Below are positions 1-6,238 of a stretch of DNA of 6,238 nucleotides, one piece after another (the first letter of the stretch is position 1; every line of letters begins with the position of its first letter). Source of the DNA: Hyphomicrobiales bacterium (GTDB taxonomy: Bacteria; Pseudomonadota; Alphaproteobacteria; Rhizobiales; Afifellaceae); assembly GCA_013812985.1 (NCBI GenBank), contig JACCSN010000631.1, positions 1 through 6,238 of the forward strand, given 5' to 3'. The notes below the pieces were generated by a model. The model made no database searches. It was not told the DNA's origin and saw nothing but the letters and a program-made list of their open reading frames with translations. The translations under genes were made by a program, and so were the position numbers.

Positions 1-169
1 CCGTCATGTCGGCCACGAGCACCTCAAGCTCCCCTTCGCTTCGGCGGCCGCGCACCTGAAGCACCTCGCAGAACGGCACGAATTCAGGGTAGCGCTCCAC
101 GTCGGCGACAAGATCGAACATCGCCTCAGCTGAGTGCGCGAGGCGGCGCGTCGTCCGGAATTCCGGCAC
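1..169 (-). CDS. COQ10/RatA-like START-fold (SRPBCC) protein, 5' part only
   Basis: Reading the minus strand from a GTG at 169 gives 56 residues beginning MPEFRTTRRLAHSAEAMFDL and continuing VADVERYPEFVPFCEVL; the gene runs off the left edge. The pattern 'MFDLVADVERYPEFVPFCE' is the hallmark of the COQ10/RatA (polyketide cyclase-like) family. In alphaproteobacteria these small proteins (usually about 150 residues) are annotated as coenzyme Q-binding proteins, thought to bind ubiquinone or lipid in a helix-grip pocket. The RatA toxin label comes from an E. coli homologue and need not apply. The start is GTG because it lies 12 nt after the lipA stop, keeps the family's exact N-terminus, and no ATG is better placed; the ribosome site is weak (GGCGGA upstream). 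The tight spacing suggests co-transcription, perhaps translational coupling, with lipA. The family is clear; the C-terminal two-thirds cannot be checked. Confidence 0.85.
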   Translation of the reverse strand, partial: MPEFRTTRRLAHSAEAMFDLVADVERYPEFVPFCEVLQVRGRRSEGELEVLVADMT

Positions 170-181
170 CGATCCGCCGGA

Positions 182-1150
182 TCAGACGCGCGCGGCGCGG
201 GCGGCGCGGAGCCGCGCGAAATCCTCGCCGGCGTGATGGGATGAGCGGGTCAGCGGGCTGGCGGAGACGAGCAGGAAGCCCTTCGAATAGGCGATGGCCT
301 CGTAGGAGCGGAACGCATCAGGGCTAATAAAATCCCTGACGGGATGGTGCTTGCGCGTCGGCTGCAAATATTGGCCGATCGTGAGGAAGTCGACATCGGC
401 GGTCCGAAGATCGTCCATCAGCTGCAGGACCTCGTTCCGCGCCTCACCCAAGCCCACCATGATACCCGATTTGGTGAACATCGTCGGATCCAGCTCCTTC
501 ACGCGCTGCAAGAGGCGGATGGAGTGGAAGTAGCGGGCGCCGGGGCGCACCGTCAGGTAATTGGACGGGACGGTCTCGAGATTGTGGTTGAAGACATCGG
601 GCCTGGCGGCGACCACGATTTCGAGCGCGCCGGCCTTGCGGAGGAAATCCGGCGTCAGCACCTCGACCGTGGTTTCCGGCGAACGGGCGCGGATGGCGAG
701 GATGACGGCGGCGAAGTGCCCTGCCCCGCCATCGGCGAGGTCGTCGCGATCGACCGAGGTGACCACGACATGAGCGAGGCCCATCTTGGCCACCGCATTG
801 GCGAGGTTTTCCGGCTCATCTGGATCGACGGCGCCGGGCAGGCCGGTGCGGACATTGCAGAAGGCGCAGGCGCGGGTGCAGGTATCGCCCAGGATCATGA
901 AGGAGGCGTGCTTCTTCGACCAGCACTCGCCGATATTCGGGCAGCCCGCCTCCTCGCAGACGGTGACGAGCTTGTTCTCCCGCACGATGTCGCGCGTCTC
1001 CGCCCAGACCGGCGAGCCGGGCGCGCGCACGCGAATCCAATCCGGCTTCTTGAGCACCGGCGCGTCAGGCCGATGCGCCTTTTCCGGATGCCTGGGCCGG
1101 GCCAGTACGGCCCGGCCCTTCGAGGCGATAGTGTCGATCAGCGTGACCAT
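182..1150 (-). CDS. lipA: Lipoyl synthase LipA (radical SAM)
   Basis: A 322-residue LipA, normal length for the family. LipA inserts two sulfur atoms at C6 and C8 of octanoyl groups bound to lipoyl domains, making the cofactor of pyruvate and 2-oxoglutarate dehydrogenases and the glycine cleavage system. Both iron-sulfur binding sets are visible: the auxiliary-cluster motif CX4CX5C at Cys65, Cys70 and Cys76 ([12 protein letters not shown]), and the radical-SAM motif CX3CX2C at Cys91, Cys95 and Cys98 (CTRACAFC). The C-terminal Arg-Ser-Ser motif, which supplies the serine ligand of the auxiliary cluster, is at 302-304, followed by His where many homologues have Tyr. The N-terminal stretch '[21 protein letters not shown]' is typical of alphaproteobacterial LipA. 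The ATG at 1150 gives the expected N-terminus, though its ribosome site is poor. It lies 43 bp downstream of the GlsB-like gene and 12 bp upstream of the COQ10-like gene, in a likely lpdA-to-COQ10 operon. No key residue appears to be missing. Confidence 0.97.
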   Translation of the reverse strand: MVTLIDTIASKGRAVLARPRHPEKAHRPDAPVLKKPDWIRVRAPGSPVWAETRDIVRENKLVTVCEEAGCPNIGECWSKKHASFMILGDTCTRACAFCNVRTGLPGAVDPDEPENLANAVAKMGLAHVVVTSVDRDDLADGGAGHFAAVILAIRARSPETTVEVLTPDFLRKAGALEIVVAARPDVFNHNLETVPSNYLTVRPGARYFHSIRLLQRVKELDPTMFTKSGIMVGLGEARNEVLQLMDDLRTADVDFLTIGQYLQPTRKHHPVRDFISPDAFRSYEAIAYSKGFLLVSASPLTRSSHHAGEDFARLRAARAARV

Positions 1151-1193
1151 TGGTCTTTCGGCGGTCGCTCCGCCTGTGATCCGCCCGCCGCGA

Positions 1194-1457
1194 TCAGCGG
1201 ACCGTGCGTCTGCCCCGGAACATCCGGAAGATGCCGATAAGAAGACAGGCGCCGATAACCGCGACGATAAGCTGGCCGATCCATCCGCCCATCGTCTCCC
1301 CGATGATCAACATCAGGACGAAGTTGGCAACCAGCGCACCAACGATGCCAAGGACGATGTTCATGACCAGGCCCATGTCGCTGTGCATGATCTTCTCGGC
1401 GATCCAGCCCGCTATCCCCCCGATGATGATCGCCCCAATCCAGCCTACACCTTCCAT
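1194..1457 (-). CDS. GlsB/YeaQ/YmgE-type small integral membrane protein
   Basis: An 87-residue, very hydrophobic protein with three predicted membrane helices, at about residues 5-20, 29-53 and 57-77. It ends in a short basic tail (FRGRRTVR) that probably lies in the cytoplasm. The glycine-rich pattern '[20 protein letters not shown]', the central '[11 protein letters not shown]' and the last helix after '[14 protein letters not shown]' match the YeaQ/YmgE 'transglycosylase-associated' family. That family name is historical: no enzyme activity is established, and members are often stress-induced. The start at 1457 is well supported by AGGAGG (1468-1463) five nucleotides upstream. It sits between the lpdA 3'-end copy and lipA. 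If the insert at 1557-2274 is removed, the ancestral spacing between the lpdA stop (1511) and this start is 53 bp, so lpdA - this gene - lipA was probably the original order. A link to lipoate metabolism is not implied by the sequence. Confidence 0.9.
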   Translation of the reverse strand: MEGVGWIGAIIIGGIAGWIAEKIMHSDMGLVMNIVLGIVGALVANFVLMLIIGETMGGWIGQLIVAVIGACLLIGIFRMFRGRRTVR

Positions 1458-1510
1458 AATCGCCTCCTGGCTTCGCGACGGACGGGACGATTCCCGACTC
1501 CGCCGCCCGC

Positions 1511-1556
1511 CTATACGTGTATGACGCGGCCGTAAGCGTCAAGAACGCTCTCGTGC
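1511..1556 (-). repeat. Second copy of the lpdA 3' end (left direct repeat)
   Basis: Positions 1517-1556 match 2275-2314, the true end of lpdA, at 37 of 40 bases with a constant offset of 758. The mismatches are at 1520, 1529 and 1541. Read on the minus strand in the lpdA frame, this copy encodes HESVLDAYGRVIHV followed by TAG at 1513-1511; the real gene ends HESVLDAYGRVIHT then TGA. All three mismatches are third-codon-position synonymous changes (CTC/CTT, GGA/GGC, ATC/ATA), so this copy looks like a former functional lpdA end and not random decay. Homology stops sharply at 1557, where the codon before His is GGG instead of Met. It is a remnant, not a gene: nothing upstream of it continues the lpdA reading frame. 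Confidence 0.88.
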
Positions 1557-1853
1557 CCGCCCCAACGCATGACGATCGATGTAATCTGGAAGCGAGGTGG
1601 TGTCGTCGATCACCGCGCTTCCGAGCTGATCCGCTGTGAGGTTCTTCGCGCCGCTAAGGTCCGCGCCGATCAGTATGGTCTCGTCGAGCTCGGCATCGCG
1701 GAGGTCGGCATTGTCGAACACGGCTCCCGTCGCATCCGCCCTGGACAGGTTCGCTCCAACCAGGTCGCCATCACTCCAATCGGTTCGGCGAATGAAAGCT
1801 CCATTTATATCCAGCCGGAGATGTCCGTTATGCCCCTTTCGATTCGCCAACAT
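1539..1853 (-). CDS. Pentapeptide-repeat protein (C-terminal partner of split gene)
   Basis: A 104-residue protein. Residues about 17-71 show pentapeptide-repeat spacing with central Leu/Phe and small residues two positions before: 'GAFIRRTDW', 'GDLVGANLSRADATGAVFDNADLRDAELDETILIGADLSGA'. Such repeats fold as a right-handed quadrilateral beta-helix; functions vary and cannot be told from the repeats. The following 'KNLTADQLGSAVIDDTTSLPDYI' is the usual end piece of many bacterial pentapeptide proteins, so the C-terminus is complete. The ATG at 1853 has a near-ideal AAGGAGG six nucleotides upstream, inside the preceding gene, which it overlaps by 26 nt in the +1 frame. In relatives, the N-terminal domain encoded by that preceding gene is normally fused to these repeats, so this may be half of a frameshifted gene. 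The last residues (RARERS) and the stop at 1541-1539 fall inside the duplicated lpdA fragment, so the extreme C-terminus was created by the insertion junction. Confidence 0.75.
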   Translation of the reverse strand: MLANRKGHNGHLRLDINGAFIRRTDWSDGDLVGANLSRADATGAVFDNADLRDAELDETILIGADLSGAKNLTADQLGSAVIDDTTSLPDYIDRHALGRARERS

Positions 1854-2262
1854 TCTTGGCCTCCTTCGCTTTCAAATCAGACTTCAAGATATTGACGATC
1901 TCCTGGAGTTCAATGGGCGGCTCTTGATTGCCGTAAGCTTCGCGACTCTCGCGAAAATGCAGCGCCAGAACCTCGATTACGGGCCACGATAAGTCGCGAT
2001 AGTTCTTCGCAATGTAGCCGAGCGTGTATATTGCAGCCAGCCGAACTGAGCGTCTTTGATCGCCCAGTTCCGAGGCGGACCTGTGAAACAGGCCGGCGAC
2101 ATGGGCCCGTCGCGCAAGCTCGGCTTGGCTGCGCGCAGCTTCCGCCTGCGAGCGCGCAGGCGGTATGTTCCGCCATGCCAAGAGCGATCCAACCAGTGCG
2201 GCTACTGCCAACCCGATATTCTGGACGATTTGCGAAAGGGCTACCCACGTCTCCATGCTCAC
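1828..2262 (-). CDS. Membrane-anchored N-terminal domain of pentapeptide-repeat family
   Basis: A 144-residue protein. Residues 11-30 form one hydrophobic membrane segment (QNIGLAVAALVGSLLAW), residues 36-56 a charged alanine-rich helix (ARSQAEAARSQAELARRAH) likely to form a coiled coil, and residues 58-105 a domain with 'SVRLAAIYTLGYIAKNYRD' and 'WPVIEVLALHFRE'. The latter resembles the 'VRLGAIYALERIA...VMEVLTAYVRE' module that precedes pentapeptide repeats in many bacterial proteins of unknown function. Here the frame ends at 1828, right after a run of four G (1836-1833 on the minus strand). With three G the frame would continue directly into the repeats encoded by 1539-1853. The start is GTG at 2262, six nucleotides after the lpdA stop, or the in-frame ATG at 2256; neither has a strong ribosome site, so translation is probably coupled to lpdA. 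It may be a genuine two-gene arrangement or a broken gene. Confidence 0.72.
   Translation of the reverse strand: MSMETWVALSQIVQNIGLAVAALVGSLLAWRNIPPARSQAEAARSQAELARRAHVAGLFHRSASELGDQRRSVRLAAIYTLGYIAKNYRDLSWPVIEVLALHFRESREAYGNQEPPIELQEIVNILKSDLKAKEAKNVGESKGA
1860..1866 (-). promoter_or_regulatory. Strong ribosome-binding site inside the upstream ORF
   Basis: On the minus strand this reads AAGGAGG, six nucleotides before the ATG at 1853. It lies within the coding region of the preceding ORF, where it encodes Lys-Glu-Ala. Its quality favours independent initiation of the pentapeptide-repeat ORF over simple frameshift inactivation, although a chance match within a Lys-Glu-rich segment is possible. 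Confidence 0.6.
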
Positions 2263-2268
2263 GTCCGC

Positions 2269-3684
<1,416 letters not shown>

Positions 3685-3908
3685 GCTCGCTCCCCGAACG
3701 CTTTCTTGTTGCGCTCCTTCCCAAATAGCGAAGTCGCGGCCGTCTTGCCACCGGTCGCCATGCATGGAAGGCATGCGGGGCGGTTTGCGACCTAATGAAG
3801 CTCGGGCCGACTTGCGCTGGCGGAGAAATCGGAATTCTCCCACTGAGCTGGCGTGGCGCGATTCCGGCCGAGATGCTAATCCGCAAACCCATGAGCAAGG
3901 CTGCTAGC
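3685..3908. promoter_or_regulatory. Divergent intergenic region between lpdA and the SET-domain gene
   Basis: These 224 bp separate the lpdA start (minus) from the chosen SET-gene start (plus) and must hold promoters for both unless transcription enters from outside. On the minus strand, CTATTT at about 3730-3725, with TGGCAA sixteen nucleotides before it, is a weak -10/-35 candidate for lpdA. No convincing sigma-70 pair is visible on the plus strand. A perfect 10-bp palindrome, CCATGCATGG, lies at 3758-3767. Open frames crossing the region in both directions have no recognisable protein family and look like extensions of the flanking genes. Confidence 0.35.
3822..3840. promoter_or_regulatory. 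Inverted repeat, possible operator
   Basis: GGAGAA (3822-3827) and TTCTCC (3835-3840) are perfect inverted 6-bp arms around a 7-nt centre. The dyad lies in the divergent region about 69 bp before the chosen SET-gene start. It could be a regulator binding site or a leader hairpin. There is no T-run, so it is not a typical terminator. Chance occurrence is quite possible. Confidence 0.25.
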
Positions 3909-4340
3909 ATGTATCAGACATCCGCGGAGCGCGTGGCTGTCGCCAAGGCCCCGGGTGTCCCGCTGCGCGTCCGTGACTTCGGAAGGCGCGGCCGCGGAAT
4001 CGTCGCGGATCGCGATATCGCTGGGGGCGAACTGATCGAGCGCTCGCCGGTCATCGTCGTGCCCGAGCCGGATCGCGCCGCGGTGGATGCATCCCACGTG
4101 GGCAACTACATCTTCATGTGGGAGCACGACAGTGTCGGCGAGGACATCTATCGCCAGGAAGGCCGGGTGGCGGTCGTGCTCGGCTATGCGAGCCTGGTGA
4201 ACCATTCGGACAACCCGAACTGCCGGTTCATCCGCTACATCGACGCCGAGGCGCTCGATCTGATCGCCCTGCGGGACATCGAAGCCGGCGAAGAACTCAC
4301 CTTCAGCTATGGGATGACGCTGTGGTTCACGCCGGACTGA
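3909..4340 (+). CDS. Small SET-domain protein (putative protein-lysine methyltransferase)
   Basis: A 143-residue protein made up almost entirely of one SET domain, the fold of S-adenosylmethionine-dependent lysine methyltransferases. Visible signatures are FGRRGRGIVADRDIAGGELI at 24-43 (the GxG start of the domain), VNHSDNPNCRF at 97-107 (the NHS-x-x-PN knot motif), and LRDIEAGEELTFSYG at 121-135, ending in the conserved catalytic-region Tyr134. There is no cysteine-rich post-SET region. Bacterial SET proteins of this compact type are common in alphaproteobacteria; their substrates are mostly unknown, and nothing here identifies one. The ATG at 3909 has AAGG eight nucleotides upstream; ATG at 3891 would add six residues, and an open frame reaches back to 3795 without family resemblance. 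It is transcribed opposite to all its neighbours. Its last 34 bp overlap the end of the PurD-like gene tail-to-tail, and antisense interference between the two is possible. Confidence 0.85.
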   Translation: MYQTSAERVAVAKAPGVPLRVRDFGRRGRGIVADRDIAGGELIERSPVIVVPEPDRAAVDASHVGNYIFMWEHDSVGEDIYRQEGRVAVVLGYASLVNHSDNPNCRFIRYIDAEALDLIALRDIEAGEELTFSYGMTLWFTPD

Positions 4341-5653
4341 TGACCGGCCGGGTCAAGCAGATCCAGCTCCCCCAGCCGCGCCCAGTCCCCGCCAATGAGC
4401 TTGTCGCCGATATCAAGTCGGTAGCGCAGGTTCGGGACATAAACCTTCCCGGCGACAGCGTATGCCTTTGTCTTCGCGGCTGCGATCGTCGGCCCGACGC
4501 CGGTCACCACCATGGTCCAGCCATAGAGGCCGGCGGTGACCAGCTGGTCGCCGTCCATCCCCACCTCGCCGTAGTGGAGGTTGCGTCGCTCCTCCGCGTT
4601 CATGCCGGCGTCCAGGAAGACGGGAAGCCCGACCGGGGCCGGCACCTGCTGGCGCGTATAGGGCAACGGCGGCGTGGTTAGCACGATCGCCACCGAAAAC
4701 CCGGGGCGTGTTCTGAACGGCGCTCGCGAACATGTCGCCATGGCACGGAAGAGCTCGGCCCAGGAGCTCTCCTGGAGCGGGTCGAGAGTGGCATAACCGG
4801 GGTAACCAAAGCGGCAGGTGAATTCGAGCGGCCAGATGCCCTGCTCGTTCACGATGGTGTTAAGATTGATGTAGCCGAGATAGCCGCCGTCGCGGAGCCT
4901 CGCCTCCAGTTTTGCAAGGGTCAGGTCGAAGAAGCGGCCGCTCCCCTCGTAGGTGGCGACCGTTCCCATCTCGCCGGTGAGCTCGCCCATGTCGCCCGCG
5001 AAGAAACGCTTGTGCTCCCAATCGATACAGGCCGGCCGCAAGAATTGGTCGCCGTCGAAATAGGCGCCGACGCCCATCTCGATTCCGGCCAGATGCTCCA
5101 TCAAGATGAAAGTCGCCGGCTCGCCGGAATAGTCGCGGAGCTTGGCGGCGAGGACCGAGCGGACATCCCGCCCATCCTGGGTACGGCCGACATAGTTGTC
5201 GCTGGCGTAGAAATTCTGGCCGTTGAATTTCAACACATAGCGGGCCGGGTTTTCCGCGATGAAGCGGTCGGCGGCTGCGCCCTCGTCGAACTCCCAGACG
5301 CGGGCGGTGGAGAACCCGAGCTCTCCCAGCACAGCCTGGGCGTAGGCGCGATCGTTCTCCAGGCGGTCGCCGTAGGCGCTGCCGCCGATGACCTGGAAGC
5401 CGTCACGCCGAAGCTCGTCCTGCAGCGCTCCCGACCCCGTCGCGACGCTTTCGAAGAGAATGATGCCGTCGGCGCCCGCAGCGCGGATCCAATCGAGCTC
5501 GCTCCGCCAGTCCGCTACGTGAGGAACAAGCCCGCTGAGCGTCCCGGCGGCCATAGGTTCAGCCACGGAGACCCTGACCTCATGGCCATCCTCGATCAGG
5601 CGGAGATAGAGCGAGCCGAGATCGCACGAATTGCCGATGCCGAGAAACCGCAT
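4307..5653 (-). CDS. PurD-like ATP-grasp ligase of unknown substrate
   Basis: A 448-residue protein with the three-part layout of phosphoribosylamine-glycine ligase (PurD): an N-terminal Rossmann-like domain (about 1-100), an ATP-grasp core (about 101-305) and a GARS-C-like domain (about 315-420, with the typical LRYRLDIG at 409-416). ATP-grasp features include Lys142 (YVLKFNG), Glu186 (ILMEHLAG), EHKR at 213-216, the loop GELTGEMG at 223-230 and the metal-ligand region PLEFTCRFGYPGY at 275-287. Key PurD residues differ. The N-terminal GGREH-type motif is replaced by GIGNSCDLGS, and EFNxRFGDPE becomes EFTCRFGYPG, losing the metal-binding Asn while keeping Glu277. It is therefore probably a paralogue joining different substrates, though automated annotation may call it PurD. 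The ATG at 5653 has AGGGA nine to ten nucleotides upstream; the frame extending to 5737 runs back into metY without homology. It lies 22 bp after metY, suggesting one transcript. ATP-grasp family membership is confident; function is unknown. Confidence 0.85.
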   Translation of the reverse strand: MRFLGIGNSCDLGSLYLRLIEDGHEVRVSVAEPMAAGTLSGLVPHVADWRSELDWIRAAGADGIILFESVATGSGALQDELRRDGFQVIGGSAYGDRLENDRAYAQAVLGELGFSTARVWEFDEGAAADRFIAENPARYVLKFNGQNFYASDNYVGRTQDGRDVRSVLAAKLRDYSGEPATFILMEHLAGIEMGVGAYFDGDQFLRPACIDWEHKRFFAGDMGELTGEMGTVATYEGSGRFFDLTLAKLEARLRDGGYLGYINLNTIVNEQGIWPLEFTCRFGYPGYATLDPLQESSWAELFRAMATCSRAPFRTRPGFSVAIVLTTPPLPYTRQQVPAPVGLPVFLDAGMNAEERRNLHYGEVGMDGDQLVTAGLYGWTMVVTGVGPTIAAAKTKAYAVAGKVYVPNLRYRLDIGDKLIGGDWARLGELDLLDPAGHQSGVNHSVIP

Positions 5654-5675
5654 GAGCGCGGATCCCTGAACGCCC

Positions 5676-6238
5676 CTACCCCGCCGCCTTCGCCAGCGCC
5701 TGGTCAAGGTCGCCGATGATATCTTCGACATCCTCAAGGCCGACGGACAGCCGCACGACCTCCGGACCGGCGCCGGCGCTCACCTTGGCAGCGTCGGCAA
5801 GCTGGCTGTGGGTGGTGGAAGCCGGGTGGATGATCAGCGACCGCGTGTCGCCGATATTGGCGAGATGGGAGAAGAGCTTGACGTTCTTGACGATCGCCAC
5901 GCCCGTCTCGTAGCCGCCACGCACGCCGAAGGTCAGCACGGCCCCAGCCCCTTTCGGCACGTAACGCTTGGCGAGGTTGTAGTAGCGGTCGCCCTGCAGG
6001 CCCGCATAGCTGACCCAGGTCACCTCGTCGTGCCGGGAGAGCCACTCCGCGACGGCAAGCGCGCTGTCGGAATGCCGCTGCATCCTGAGCGGCAGCGTCT
6101 CGATCCCGGTGAGGATCAGGAAAGAGTTGAAGGGCGAGATCGCCGGCCCGAGGTCCCGCAGGCCAAGGACCCGGCAGGCGATGGCGAAAGCGAAATTGCC
6201 GAATGTCTCGTGCAGCTTCAGGCCGTGATATTCCGGGC
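5676..6238 (-). CDS. metY: O-acetylhomoserine sulfhydrylase (aminocarboxypropyltransferase), 3' part
   Basis: The final 186 residues of a PLP-dependent Cys/Met-metabolism enzyme; the 5' part, including the PLP lysine, lies beyond the right edge. The frame continues upstream of the first internal Met (codon at 6083) to the window end. Visible family features: PEYHGLKLHETFGNFAFAIA at the edge, LGPAISPFNSFLILTGIETL, then VKLFSHLANIGDTRSLIIHP followed by ASTTHSQL, and VRLSVGLEDVEDIIGDLDQA, whose Arg contacts the substrate carboxylate in this superfamily. The long insert-type sequence before HPASTTHSQ favours O-acetylhomoserine sulfhydrylase (MetY) over cystathionine gamma-synthase or MetZ. It makes homocysteine, or methionine from methanethiol, directly from O-acetylhomoserine. 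The stop is TAG at 5678-5676, followed 22 bp later by the PurD-like gene, probably co-transcribed. MetY rather than MetZ is likely but not certain without the N-terminal half. Confidence 0.9.
   Translation of the reverse strand, partial: PEYHGLKLHETFGNFAFAIACRVLGLRDLGPAISPFNSFLILTGIETLPLRMQRHSDSALAVAEWLSRHDEVTWVSYAGLQGDRYYNLAKRYVPKGAGAVLTFGVRGGYETGVAIVKNVKLFSHLANIGDTRSLIIHPASTTHSQLADAAKVSAGAGPEVVRLSVGLEDVEDIIGDLDQALAKAAG

Noticed and set aside
1158..1172. GGCGG/CCGCC hairpin upstream of lipA as a terminator or riboswitch
   Set aside because: The stem is short and no U-tract follows. Such pairs are common in GC-rich DNA, and no riboswitch consensus is visible.
344..1240. 298-residue plus-strand open frame opposite lipA
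   Set aside because: It is antisense to lipA, which has all its cluster motifs; the translated product shows no family features and no credible start site.
1483..1496. Hairpin (CGGGA, 4-nt loop, TCCCG) between the lpdA remnant and the GlsB-like gene as a terminator
   Set aside because: It has only a 5-bp stem and no T-run after it on the minus strand. It may be a leader hairpin or chance.
1831..1842. Programmed -1 frameshift at the A/G run in the pentapeptide gene
   Set aside because: Joining the two ORFs needs a +1 shift, not -1. The G-run is not a known +1 recoding signal, and the downstream ORF has its own strong ribosome site.
3685..3843. N-terminal extension of lpdA by 53 codons
   Set aside because: The extension lacks E3 or lipoyl-domain similarity, and the ATG at 3684 has a good ribosome site and the standard E3 N-terminus.

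Overview
The window is high-GC DNA, roughly two-thirds G+C in the flanking lines I counted by hand. Most of it is packed with minus-strand genes typical of Alphaproteobacteria, most likely Hyphomicrobiales (rhizobia and relatives). The evidence is the run lpdA - GlsB/YeaQ-like small membrane protein - lipA - COQ10/RatA-like gene and the protein sequence styles. The genus cannot be fixed from the sequence alone.

Layout from left to right. Positions 1-169 (minus) hold the first 56 residues of a COQ10/RatA-type START-fold protein. Positions 182-1150 (minus) are lipA (lipoyl synthase) and 1194-1457 (minus) a three-helix GlsB/YeaQ/YmgE-type membrane protein. Positions 1511-2274 hold an inserted block with two overlapping ORFs: a membrane-anchored N-terminal part and a pentapeptide-repeat part. 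Positions 2269-3684 (minus) are lpdA, dihydrolipoyl dehydrogenase. A 224-bp divergent intergenic region follows, then a small SET-domain protein on the plus strand (3909-4340), the only plus-strand gene I accept. It overlaps tail-to-tail with a PurD-like ATP-grasp protein (4307-5653, minus), which lies 22 bp downstream of the 3' part of an O-acetylhomoserine sulfhydrylase gene (5676-6238, minus).

Functionally, lpdA and lipA belong together. LipA makes the lipoyl cofactor of the 2-oxoacid dehydrogenase complexes, and the lpdA product reoxidises that cofactor. The right-hand pair, metY plus the PurD-like gene, is probably one transcription unit; the role of the second gene is unknown.

The most interesting structure is between lpdA and the GlsB-like gene. 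The last 40 bp of lpdA coding sequence (2275-2314) recur as a direct repeat at 1517-1556, with 37/40 identity. All three differences are synonymous in the lpdA frame, and the distal copy also ends in a stop codon, one residue different (Val for Thr). The 718 bp between the repeats carry the split pentapeptide gene and are less GC-rich than the flanks. This looks like a small cassette inserted at the 3' end of lpdA that restored the gene's end, in the manner of elements that integrate into gene 3' ends. No recombinase gene is in the window, so the mechanism is inference. I see no CRISPR array, tRNA, rRNA, complete insertion sequence or recognised defence system.
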